This document shows positions 9,933 through 18,954 of a stretch of 64,000 nt of DNA, piece by piece. The position numbers and the translations under genes are program-made. A model generated the notes under the pieces. That model ran no database searches, had not been told where the DNA came from, and saw nothing but the letters and a program-made list of their open reading frames with translations. Origin of the DNA: CAVVAH01 sp963746175 (GTDB lineage: Bacteria; Actinomycetota; Actinomycetes; JACCUZ01); NCBI GenBank assembly GCA_963746175.1, contig CAVVAH010000001.1:992001-1056000 (forward strand), in the 5' to 3' direction. Each line of letters begins with the position of its first letter. Positions within the stretch are counted from its first letter, which is position 1.

Positions 9933-10105
9933 GCGGCGTCGGCACCCCTCGGCCGATCGGCCAAGATTGACCTATTTGGCCTCGACCTTGCCTCACGGTC
10001 GATACCGTCGACGACACCGATCCCCGCCGCCGGACTGCGGGCCCGACCGAAACTCCGAGCACGTGGCGGCTCAACCCAGCCGCCGGAAGACCGATTGAAG
10101 GATCC

Positions 10106-10837
10106 ATGGGACGCCGCACACTGCTCCTCCTCGCCGCCCTGGTGGTCGCCGCGCTGGGCACCACCGGGATCTACCTCTACGTGAACGGTGTGGACGACCG
10201 GGCCGAGGCCGACTACAAGATCGTCAAGGTCCTCGTCGCCACCTCGACGATCCCGGTCGGGACGTCCGGTCAGTCGATCCAGGACGGCGTAGCCGTCGAG
10301 CTCCGGTCCTATCTGGGCAAGAGCGTCGCGAACCTGCCGGCGCTCAGCGACCTCGCGAGCGTGCTGGACCAGGTCACGATCGCGCCGATCCCGGCGGGTT
10401 CGCCGGTCCTCAGCACGCAGTTCGGCGCGCCAGGCGACAGCACCAGCCTGCCCATCCTCCCCGGGGACCTGGCCATCAGCCTCGAGATGGACAACGTGGG
10501 CCGGGTCGCCGGCTTCGTCGGGGCCGGCTCCAAGGTCGTGCTCTTCATCACCACCACCCCGGAGACCGGGCAGAACTCCGGTCAGGAGGTCACCCGCGTG
10601 CTCCTTCCGGAGGTTGACGTCATCGCGGCCGGGCAGACCACGCAGACCCCCGCGCAGGACGGGACCGAGACCGAACAGCTTCCCCGGACGCTGCTCACCG
10701 TTTCCGTGGACCAGGCCGACGCCCAGAAGATCCTTTACGCCTCGGGTCATGGGAAGTTGACCTTCGGACTGCTCAACGACAAGTCGGAGATCACCAAGGC
10801 CGACCCTGGTGCCAACGCCGGAAACCTGTTCGAGTGA
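10106..10837 (+). CDS. cpaB: Flp pilus assembly protein CpaB/RcpC
   Basis: 243-aa membrane-anchored periplasmic protein. One N-terminal helix (TLLLLAALVVAALGTTGIYLY), then a SAF domain (about residues 38-105, KVLVATSTIPVGTSGQ to GSPVLSTQF), then the RcpC/CpaB C-terminal domain (GDLAISLEMDNVGRVAGFVG to LTVSVDQADAQKILYA). In Gram-negative bacteria it serves the secretin channel; monoderm or actinobacterial homologues keep it without a secretin, probably for wall passage. Follows tadG after 173 bp, with cpaE starting 1 nt after its stop. Confidence 0.88.
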   Translation: MGRRTLLLLAALVVAALGTTGIYLYVNGVDDRAEADYKIVKVLVATSTIPVGTSGQSIQDGVAVELRSYLGKSVANLPALSDLASVLDQVTIAPIPAGSPVLSTQFGAPGDSTSLPILPGDLAISLEMDNVGRVAGFVGAGSKVVLFITTTPETGQNSGQEVTRVLLPEVDVIAAGQTTQTPAQDGTETEQLPRTLLTVSVDQADAQKILYASGHGKLTFGLLNDKSEITKADPGANAGNLFE

Positions 10838-10838
10838 C

Positions 10839-12046
10839 ATGACAGCCATCGTCGACCTCGACCCAGCTGCAGCCGAGACCCTGCACTCAGCACTCGGCCC
10901 GGACAGTCACGTCCTGCCGTCTCTGGACGCGCTGCGCCGCCACCTCGAGACGCAGTTCGGCGAGGACGCCGTGGTCCTGGGCGCGACGGTCGACCTCGGA
11001 TCCGCCCTGTCGCTCGCGGAGGCCATGCGGGTGACCAGGCCGAGCCTGGCCGTCATCCTGGTACGACGTCGCGTGGACACCCCGGTGCTCACCGACTCGC
11101 TCCGCGCGGGAATCTTCGAAGTCATCGATGAGCGAGACCTGGCCGGTCTGAACGCGGCGGTGACGCGGGCCCGGGACCTCGCACGGCAGCTGCGCGAGAA
11201 GGTCGGGAGCGGCATGCCGCCTCCCGAGCAGGCAGGGCCACGCGGCCAGCTGGTCACGGTGTTCTCGGCCAAGGGCGGTTGCGGCAAGACCACCCTGGCG
11301 ACCAACCTCGCGGCCGCGCTGGCCGACGGGGTCGCCGTGAGGTGTGTCTCGTCGACCTCGACCTCGCCTTCGGCGATGTCGCCATCGCCCTGCAGCTCTT
11401 CCCCGCCCACACCATTGCGGACGCGGTCCCGCTGGGGGACAACCTCGATGCGTCAGCCGTCTTGTCGCTGCTGACGCCGCACTCACCGGGCCTGACGACT
11501 CTGGTCGCGCCGATCGAGCCCGGAACTGCCGAGTCCATCCCGGCCACCCTGGTCAGTCGCGTCCTCGAGGTCCTGAAGCAGCAGTTCGACTACGTCATCG
11601 TCGACACGCCACCGGCCTTCGACGATCATGTCCTGGCCGCCTTCGACCAGAGCGACATGGTGGCGCTGCTGGCGACGCTGGACATCCCGGCGCTGAAGAA
11701 CCTCAAGCTGACGCTGGAGACGCTCGACCTGCTCAACTACCCCCGCGAGCGGTGGCGGCTCGTGCTGAATCGCGCCGACTCCAAGGTCGGGCTCGCCCTC
11801 AACGAGGTCGAGAAGACCCTCAAGGCGCCGATCGCGGCCCAGATCCCGAGCTCGCGCGACGTCCCCGCGTCCATCAACCGGGGCGTGCCGATCGTCCTCG
11901 ACGACCCCAAGCACCCGGTCTCCATGGCGATCAAGAGCTTTGCCGAGCGGAACGTCGCCGTGACGCTGGGCGGCAACGAGGAGGGCATCCCCTCCGAGCT
12001 GCGCACGGACCGGCGCGGACTGCTGCGTAGAAGGGCCAAGACATGA
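10839..12046 (+). CDS. cpaE: CpaE/TadZ-like ParA-family ATPase of the tad pilus (frameshifted near 11340)
   Basis: Localisation ATPase of the tad machine. N-terminal receiver-like domain (residues about 1-115, VVLGATVDLGSALSLAEAMR), then a ParA/MinD ATPase domain with deviant Walker A FSAKGGCGKTTLATNLAA, then VCLVDLDLAFGDVAI, FDYVIVDTPPAF and LVLNRADSKVGL. The frame changes between Walker A and the VCLVDLDL strand, around 11335-11345; a single missing base would restore a chain of about 402 aa. It ends in an ATGA overlap with cpaF. Confidence 0.85.
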
Positions 12047-13429
12047 GTCTCGCCGACCGGTTGGCAGCCGCCAAGCGCGACCGGGGAGTCGACTGCTCCG
12101 GCCACGGCCGACGGCTTCGAGCCGGCGACACCACGCCCACGGCGCAGCATCGACCCGTTCGCCGACCTGAAGCGCACCGTCCACCAGACCCTGCTCGACA
12201 ACCTCGGGCCGAAGCTCTACGACTCGCGACTCACCCAGTCGGAGCTGGAGCAGAAGGTGCGCCAGACGCTGCAAGAGGTGCTGGCGCAGGACGACACGCC
12301 TCTCACGGTCGCGGACCGGGCGCGGATCGCGCAGGAGATCGCCGACGACATCCTCGGCTACGGCCCGCTGGAGCCCTACCTGCGCGACCCCGACATCACC
12401 GAGGTGATGGTCAACGGCTTCGACTCGATCTACATCGAGCGGGCGGGCCGGATCCTCTCCGTGGACGGGACCTTCGCGGACGAGGGGCATCTCCGGCGCA
12501 CCATCGACAAGATCGTGGCCCGTGTGGGCCGGCGGGTCGACGAGTCGAGCCCGATGGTCGACGCGCGCCTGCCCGACGGCAGCCGTGTCAACGCGGTGAT
12601 CCCGCCGCTCGCCATCGACGGCTCCCTGCTGACGATCCGCAAGTTCTCCTCCGACCCCTACATGGTGGAGGACCTGATCGGGTTCGGCACCATGACCCGA
12701 ACGGTCGCCGACTTCCTCGAGAGGTGCGTCCGCGGCAAGCTCAACATCCTGGTGTCGGGTGGGACCGGCGCCGGCAAGACGACGACGCTGAACGTGCTGT
12801 CCAGCTTCATCCCTTCCGACGAACGTGTCGTGACCATCGAGGATGCCGCCGAGCTCCAGCTGCACCAGGAGCACGTCCTGCGTCTCGAGTCGCGCCCTCC
12901 GAACATCGAGGGAAAGGGCGAGGTTCGGATCCGCGACCTGGTGCGGAACTCCCTGCGCATGCGTCCGGACCGCATCGTCGTCGGGGAGATCCGCGACGCC
13001 GCGGCCCTGGACATGCTGCAAGCGATGAACACCGGCCACGACGGGTCCATCTGCACGGTGCACGCCAACACGCCGCGGGACGTGCTGTCCCGCGTCGAGA
13101 CCATGGTGCTCATGGCCGGGATCGACCTGCCGGTCCGAGCCATCCGCGAGCAGGTGTCGAACGCCATCGAGCTGATCGTCCATCAGACGCGGTTCAAGGA
13201 CGGGACGCGGCACCTCACTCACGTCACCGAGGTCGTCGGGATGGAGGGTGACGTCATCACCCTGCAAGACCTGTTCCTCTTCGACCACAGTGCCGGCTTC
13301 GACGACGTCGGCCACTCGCTGGGAAGTCTGAAGTCGACCGGCCTCAGGCCGAAGTTCCTCGACAAGCTGGCTGCGTCAGGCGTGACCGTCGACCCGACGG
13401 TGTTCGCCTTCGAGAAGTTCGGTCGATGA
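12043..13429 (+). CDS. cpaF: CpaF/TadA secretion ATPase (frameshifted near 12085)
   Basis: Hexameric ATPase that powers Flp pilus extension and probably retraction. Features: MSLADRLAAAKRDR N-terminus, alpha-helical N-domain (ARIAQEIADDILGYGPLE), Walker A VSGGTGAGKTTTLNVL, Asp box RVVTIEDAAELQL, Walker B/His box VVGEIRDAAALDMLQ and HDGSICTVHANTPRD. The frame changes around 12085, where an extra G in a run of four G would explain it (corrected reading RDRESTAPATADGFEPA); the span is one base too long. Corrected length about 461 aa. Coupled to cpaE and to the downstream TadB fusion by 4-bp overlaps. Confidence 0.88.
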
Positions 13430-15368
13430 CCCTGCACGCCCGTCTGCTTGCGCTGGCCGTTGCTGTCGCTGCGCTCATCTCGGTACCCGCGGCCGCGTCG
13501 GCGGCGGAGACCGGTCGGATCGCCGGGATCACGCGCGACGGCGACCAGCTCGCCGTGGTCTTCCAGGCCGACGGGCTCCCTCCGGACGTCACGGTCGACC
13601 CGGCCTCGGTGACGGTCCAGATCGCGGGCAAGGACGCGTCCTCCCAGGCCGAGCCGCTGACCACGGGCGACTCGGTCACCCGCGTGGTGGTCCTCGCGAT
13701 CGACAACAGCCAGAGCATGCAGGGCGAGAAGCTCGACTCGGCCCGGGCCGCGGCGTCCACCTTCCTCGCCCGGCTTCCGGAGGACGTCCAGGTGGGCCTG
13801 GTCACGTTCGCGTCGGAGGCCCGTGTGGCCATCGAACCGACGCCGGATCACGCGCAGATCCAGGCGGCCATCGACGCCATCACCATCGACACCACGGTGG
13901 GCACCGCGCTTTTCGACGGCGCGGCCAAGGCTGCCGACCTCACGGGCCAGGCCGACGCGCGCGCTGTCGTGCCTACTGACGGACGGCGAGGACTACGGCA
14001 ACAGCACGAGCAGTCCGCAGGCGGCCATCGACGCCGCGAAGGACGTGGCGGTCGAGGCCGTCTACATCGGTAGTCGTCCCGAGGTGCCCACCGACCTCGA
14101 CGGGCTCGTCAGGGGCACCGACGGCAACGTCCAGCGAGCCGCCACCGCCGACCTCAGCACGGCGTTCCAGCGATTCGCCCAGGCGATCGAGAGCCAGCTG
14201 CTCGTCACGGTCGACCTGCCGGCCGACCTCCCGCCCTCCGGCAACATCGTCGTCAGCGCAAAGGCCGGCTCGACCACCATCAGCGACTCGGCGTTCCGCT
14301 CCTTCACCGACGGCTCAGCCAACCCGGCCGTCGACAGCGGCCCGATCCCGGTCCAGGCCGGGTCGTCGTCATCGGCGTTGTCCCGGTCGGCGCTGCCAGT
14401 CGTCTTCGGTGCGATCTTCCTCGGCCTGGCGATCCTCATCTTCGTGGCCCTCTCCGGCATTCGGCGCGACGAGAGGCAGGGCCGGGTCCGGCGCCGCCTC
14501 TCGATCTACACCCTCACCGGTCGGGCACCTGTGAAGCAGGAGGAGACGACCGCCCTCGGGAGCAGCCAGGTGGCGCGGTCCGCCGTGGAGCTGGCCGGTC
14601 GCATGGTTCAGCGACGGGACTTCGAGGCGAGCCTTGCACTGCGCCTCGAAGCTGCTGGTGTGCCGTTGCGCGCAGCCGAATGGATGCTCATCCACATCGG
14701 GGTCGCGACGAGCGCCGCGCTGCTCATGCTGCTGGTCTCCGGAGGTGACGTGCTCCCGACAGCGCTCGGGCTGATCGCCGGACTCCTGCTCCCCTGGGCT
14801 TATCTGGTCACCAAGGAGTCCCGTCGCACCTCGGCGTTCCTCGGTCAGCTCCCGGACACCTTGCAGCTGCTGGCCGGCAGCCTGTCGGCGGGCTACTCCA
14901 TGGCCCAGGCGATGGACACCGTCGTCCGCGAGGGGCAGCAGCCCATCACGGGTGAGTTCAACCGCGCACTCGTGGAGTCGCGTCTCGGTGTGCCGATCGA
15001 GGACGCCCTCGACGGTGTCGCCGATCGCATGAAGAGCAAGGACTTCGCCTGGGTCGTCATGGCGATCCGCATCCAGCGGGAGGTGGGCGGCAACCTCGCC
15101 GAGCTCCTCACCACGGTGAGTCGGCACCCTGCGCGAGCGCGAGCGCCTGCGCCGGCAGGTCAAGGTCCTGTCCGCCGAGGGTCGGCTGTCGGCATGGATC
15201 CTCGGCCTGCTCCCGCCCGTCTTCGCGCTCTACCTCGCTCTCGTCCGGCCCAGCTACATCGAACCGCTCGTCACCGAGCTGCTCGGATGGCTGATGCTGG
15301 GGTTCGGCGCTGTTCTGCTCATCGTCGGTGCGCTGTGGCTGCGCAAGGCCATCAAGGTGGAGGTCTGA
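13426..15368 (+). CDS. tadB: von Willebrand factor A-TadB fusion (inner-membrane platform protein; two frameshifts)
   Basis: A signal peptide (LAVAVAALISVPAAASA), a von Willebrand A domain (about residues 70-260) with the metal-site motif VLAIDNSQSMQGEK and LLTDGEDYGNSTSS, one membrane helix (LPVVFGAIFLGLAILIFV), then a TadB/T2SSF domain with the FLGQLPDTLQLLAGSLSAGYS core and two terminal membrane segments. Normal TadB proteins are about 300 aa; this one is about 646 aa after correcting insertions near 13972 and 15120 (the span is two bases over). The extracytoplasmic A domain on the pilus platform is unusual. It overlaps cpaF by 4 bp; tadC begins 1 nt after it. Confidence 0.85.
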
Positions 15369-15369
15369 C

Positions 15370-16314
15370 GTGGACGCCGAGCTGCTGCTCGTCCTCGGGC
15401 TGGCTGGAGTCTTCTGCGCGATCGCGATCGCCCTCGCCACCGTCGGAGCCATCACCTCCGAACGCCAGCAGGTCGGTCGCTCCCTGGCCGCCGTGGAGGC
15501 CATCCACGCGGGGCCGCAGTCGATGGCGCGCGAGCTCAACCAGCCCTTCGCCACTCGAGTGCTCACGCCGACCCTGACGAGGCTGACATCACTGGGGAAG
15601 CGCTTCACGCCCGGCGACCAGGTGGGCCGGATCCGGCATCGGCTGGAGCTGGCCGGCAACCCGCCTCGGTGGGACGTCGACCGCATCCTGGCGTTCAAGA
15701 TGCTCGGAGCCCTGAGCGGCCTCGTACTGGGCATCGCGCTGCCACTGGTCCTCAGCGGTGGGCTCCTGACCACCCTGGGCGTCGCGATCGCGCTGACGCT
15801 CGCCGGCTTCTACGGCCCGGACCTGGCCCTGTACCAGCTCGGCTACAACCGGCGGGAGCAGATCCGGCGCGAGTTGCCGGACGCTCTCGACCTGCTCACC
15901 ATCTCGGTGGAGGCCGGCCTCGCCTTCGATGCCGCCCTGTCCCAGGTGGCGCGCAACACGGTCGGTCCGCTTGCCGAGGAGTTCTTCCGGGTCCTTCAGG
16001 AGATGCAGATCGGGTTGAGCCGCATGGACGCCATGCGTGCCCTGGGCGATCGCTCTGAGCTTCCCGAGCTCCGCGCGTTCGTGACCGCGATGGTCCAGGC
16101 CGACGCGTTCGGCATCCCCATCGCGCAGGTGCTGCGCGTGCAGGCCAAGGAGATGCGCGTCAAGCGAAGCCAACGGGCCGAGGAGCTGGCACAGAAGGTG
16201 CCCGTCAAGATCCTCTTCCCGCTGATCTTCTGCATCCTGCCGTCCTTGTTCGTCGTCATCCTCGGGCCGGCTGTGATCACCGTCTTCCACTCGTTCAACG
16301 GACGGCTGGGCTGA
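15370..16314 (+). CDS. tadC: TadC-like type II secretion F family platform protein
   Basis: 314 aa from GTG 15370. The second inner-membrane platform protein that pairs with TadB beneath the pilus. N-terminal helix (LLLVLGLAGVFCAIAIALA), central pair (LVLGIALPLVLSGGLLTTLG), cytoplasmic T2SSF motif RRELPDALDLLTISVEAGL and SELPELRAFVTAMVQADAFG, then terminal LIFCILPSLFVVILGPAVI. The length is typical and the frame intact. It lies directly between the TadB fusion and the receiver-like/GAF protein. Confidence 0.9.
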   Translation: MDAELLLVLGLAGVFCAIAIALATVGAITSERQQVGRSLAAVEAIHAGPQSMARELNQPFATRVLTPTLTRLTSLGKRFTPGDQVGRIRHRLELAGNPPRWDVDRILAFKMLGALSGLVLGIALPLVLSGGLLTTLGVAIALTLAGFYGPDLALYQLGYNRREQIRRELPDALDLLTISVEAGLAFDAALSQVARNTVGPLAEEFFRVLQEMQIGLSRMDAMRALGDRSELPELRAFVTAMVQADAFGIPIAQVLRVQAKEMRVKRSQRAEELAQKVPVKILFPLIFCILPSLFVVILGPAVITVFHSFNGRLG

Positions 16315-16318
16315 CCCG

Positions 16319-17845
16319 GTGGCAACCGTGCTCGTCGTGTCGCGGAACCCCGCGATGGCGATGGGACTGTCGTCGACCGCGTACGAGGTCGTCGATCTCC
16401 GGCCTCCGGCGTTCGGGCCGTGGATCGAGAGCGACGCCTTCGTCGACGCGCTGATCCTCGACCTCGAGAACCCCAAGCTCGCCGTCGCTGCCGTCACGAA
16501 CCTGCGCGCCCACGCGAAGCTGGCTCCCGTGCTGCTCGTGTCCAGCGATGTGCCGGGTTGGGACGCGGCGGAGATGCGGCAGCTGCCGGCCGCGGAGGTG
16601 CTGCCGCTGCCGATCAACCGTGAGGCGCTGCTCGCAGCCCTCGAGGACCTGCTGGTCGAGCCCTGGGCCAGCTGGCAGGAGCCCACTCCCGCACCACAAC
16701 CGGTGCCGGCGCCGGACGACGGCACCGCAGGCGCCCTCGGGTCCACGCCCGCACTGCCGACGCCGGACGACACCGACGGCCTCGCGGTCCTGCCACCGCA
16801 GCACGCGGAGGTGACGGCAGCGCTCTGGGAGCTCACCCGGGACTCGACTGCCCTGCTCAGCGAGGAGGACGACCTCGACGGGCGTCTCCCCCACGTCATC
16901 GGCCGCGTCGACAACGACGAGGGCCACGTGGTCGCGGCAGAGCCGGCCAACCCTGCAGACGCTCCGGAACCCGCGCCCCCTGCCGGTTCGACGACCGCGG
17001 ATACCGACCCCTCGACCTGGGCAGCGACGCCGCCGGCGGCCCCCGCCCAGGTCGCGACCACGCCGGTCGTCCCGGCTGAACCGACCGCGGCACCTTCGGT
17101 CCTGGCAGCTCCCGGACACCGCGTCGACGAGCCCGAGACCAGCACCCTGTCAGCCGTGCCCCGCACACGCCGCAGCACGGCGTTGCCGGCCGCGACCACG
17201 CGCGCCGCCGTCCGCGACATGGAGGCGCTGCGCCCACGGGCGCGGGACCACAGCAGGCGTGATCCGGACACGCGCGGCGTCGCCCCCTCCGAGAGTGGTC
17301 GAGGGACGCGCGAGGCGGTGCCGACCGACGACGCCGTCCGGCTGGTGCGCGAGCTCGCTCGCGTCGCGAACCGGCTGTACGGCGTTCCGGAGACGGCCGA
17401 GGTCGTCATCCTCGACGCGCTCGAACGGACCCGCGCCGACGCCGGCGCGCTGCTCGTGCCGGACGAGGGCACCTGGCGGGTCGCTGCAGGCGTGAACCTC
17501 CGACCGCTCGAGCACAGGTACGAGCTCGACCACGAGTCATGGCTGGTGCAGCAGGTCGCCCGGGCTCACAGGGGCGCGATCGTCGAGGACAGCGACATCG
17601 CCCGAGACCAGCTCCAGGGTGCGCCACTCGCGAGCTGGCGGCATCTGCTGTCCGCGCCGGTTCCCGAGGTCGAGGCGGTGATGCTGCTCGCCCGACGCGA
17701 GGACCCGCCGTTCGACGAGCAGGACATGGCCGTGCTGGCCGCCCTCGGGGAGGAGGCGGGTCCGTTGCTGTCCGCCGCGGTGGACACCAGAAGGCTGGCC
17801 CGGACCCTATGGGAGTTCCGGGACGAGATCGAGCTGCCCCGCTGA
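16319..17845 (+). CDS. Receiver-like / GAF domain protein at the end of the tad operon
   Basis: 508 aa from GTG 16319, 4 bp after tadC. Residues about 1-118 look like a degenerate response-regulator receiver (ATVLVVSRNPAMAMGLSS, ALILDLENPKL, APVLLVSSD, VLPLPINREALLAAL) lacking the usual acidic pair and the conserved Lys. Residues about 120-330 are a Pro/Ala/Thr-rich disordered linker. Residues about 335-505 resemble a GAF domain (VRLVRELARVANRLYGVPE, ADAGALLVPDEGTWRVAAGV, FDEQDMAVLAALGEEAGPLL). No output domain is seen. It probably binds a ligand or another pilus protein and modulates the machine; function is inference. It is convergent with the ATPase gene 20 bp away. Confidence 0.72.
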   Translation: MATVLVVSRNPAMAMGLSSTAYEVVDLRPPAFGPWIESDAFVDALILDLENPKLAVAAVTNLRAHAKLAPVLLVSSDVPGWDAAEMRQLPAAEVLPLPINREALLAALEDLLVEPWASWQEPTPAPQPVPAPDDGTAGALGSTPALPTPDDTDGLAVLPPQHAEVTAALWELTRDSTALLSEEDDLDGRLPHVIGRVDNDEGHVVAAEPANPADAPEPAPPAGSTTADTDPSTWAATPPAAPAQVATTPVVPAEPTAAPSVLAAPGHRVDEPETSTLSAVPRTRRSTALPAATTRAAVRDMEALRPRARDHSRRDPDTRGVAPSESGRGTREAVPTDDAVRLVRELARVANRLYGVPETAEVVILDALERTRADAGALLVPDEGTWRVAAGVNLRPLEHRYELDHESWLVQQVARAHRGAIVEDSDIARDQLQGAPLASWRHLLSAPVPEVEAVMLLARREDPPFDEQDMAVLAALGEEAGPLLSAAVDTRRLARTLWEFRDEIELPR

Positions 17846-17865
17846 ACGAGGTGTCGGCCACCCGG

Positions 17866-18866
17866 TCAGTCGACGAAGACCCGTTCGTCTACCAGCTGCT
17901 CGGACACCGCGTTGCCGGCCGTCTCGAATCGTCCCTGCTCGAACCGCTTCCGGAACTCGAGGTCGATCTTGTCGAGCCCGGACCGGTTCTTCTCGATCGT
18001 CACCACGGCCCAGTTCCGAAACCGTTCGGCATTGCCGACGTCGTAGACCAGGTGGTGCGCGCGACCACGTCGTACTTGTCGTTCATGATGAGGACGATGT
18101 CCGCCTCGTAGGCCAGCGCCGACGACCCGCGCAAGTTGTGGACTCGAAGGCGACGACCAGTGACCAGGCCCTCCTTGTCCGCGGCCACGATCGCCAGCAC
18201 CGGCACCTCGACCTCGAGCGCGAGGTCCTTCAGCCCCTCGACGATCTTGGTGACCCGCTCTTCCTCGAGCTCGGATCCACCCGGCACGAACACCTTCTGC
18301 AGGTAGTCGACGACGACGAGAGGTGACCGCCCGGTCATCGCACGAGCCTGGTCGACGACCTGGCGGAAGGTGTAGACGCTGGTCTCGGTGCCGCTCGACC
18401 GGTGGACCAGGAGACGGTCCGCGTAGGCATGCACCAGGCCCACCGCGTCTGACCCGCCGACCGTGTTGCGCAGCCGGTCGGCGAGGTCGCCCTCGCGCCC
18501 GTCGCTGGCCTCGAGCGACTCCCGGATGCGCCGCAGCGAGACCGCCTCGATCCCGGCCAGGGTGGCGGCCTCGATGGCGATGAGTCGCTCGAGGATCGTC
18601 GAGGCGTCGTGCTCGTAGGAGAAGTAGATGACTGCCTCGCCGGTGGCGGCGGCATGCCGAAGGATCTGCAGCGCGAAAGTCGTCTTGCCCAGTCCTTGCG
18701 GCCCGCCGAGCAGGGTCAGCTCCCCCGACCGAAGGCCACCGCTGAGGTACACGTCCAGCATCTCGAACCCGGTCGGCCACACCCGCGCACCAGCGTTCTC
18801 GCCGAGCGTCAGCTTGCCGTTGGCCTCGTGAAGCACCTCGGCCAGGGATCGGAGCTGGTCGTCCAC
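17866..18866 (-). CDS. DnaB-helicase-C / KaiC-like RecA-fold ATPase within the tad locus (frameshifted near 18060)
   Basis: About 333 aa after correction. From GTG 18866: VDDQLRSLAEVLHEANGKL, then the DnaB C-terminal-like core PTGFEMLDVYLSGGLRSGEL, Walker A GGPQGLGKTTFALQIL, a catalytic-Glu strand VIYFSYEH, Walker B SPLVVVDYLQKV and the sensor-like SSALAYEADIVLIMND. The C-terminal IEKNRSGLDKIDLEF strand is in another frame, broken near 18060; one missing base restores it. It has no primase-interaction N-domain, so it is not the replicative helicase. It stands alone on the minus strand between tad genes and the kinase gene. A regulatory or DNA-linked role is inference. Confidence 0.72.
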
Positions 18867-18954
18867 GTGTTCATTGCAGCAGACACGACACGCCGGGCGC
18901 CGGTCAATGGAGCAATTGTGGCGACCGCGTGGGGCCTGTGACAGCGTCACCCTT

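Noticed and set aside
9933..10105. Promoter for cpaB in the 173-bp gap (TTGACC at 9967)
   Set aside because: The only -10-like word (TACCGT) is about 30 bp away, too far for a normal spacer.
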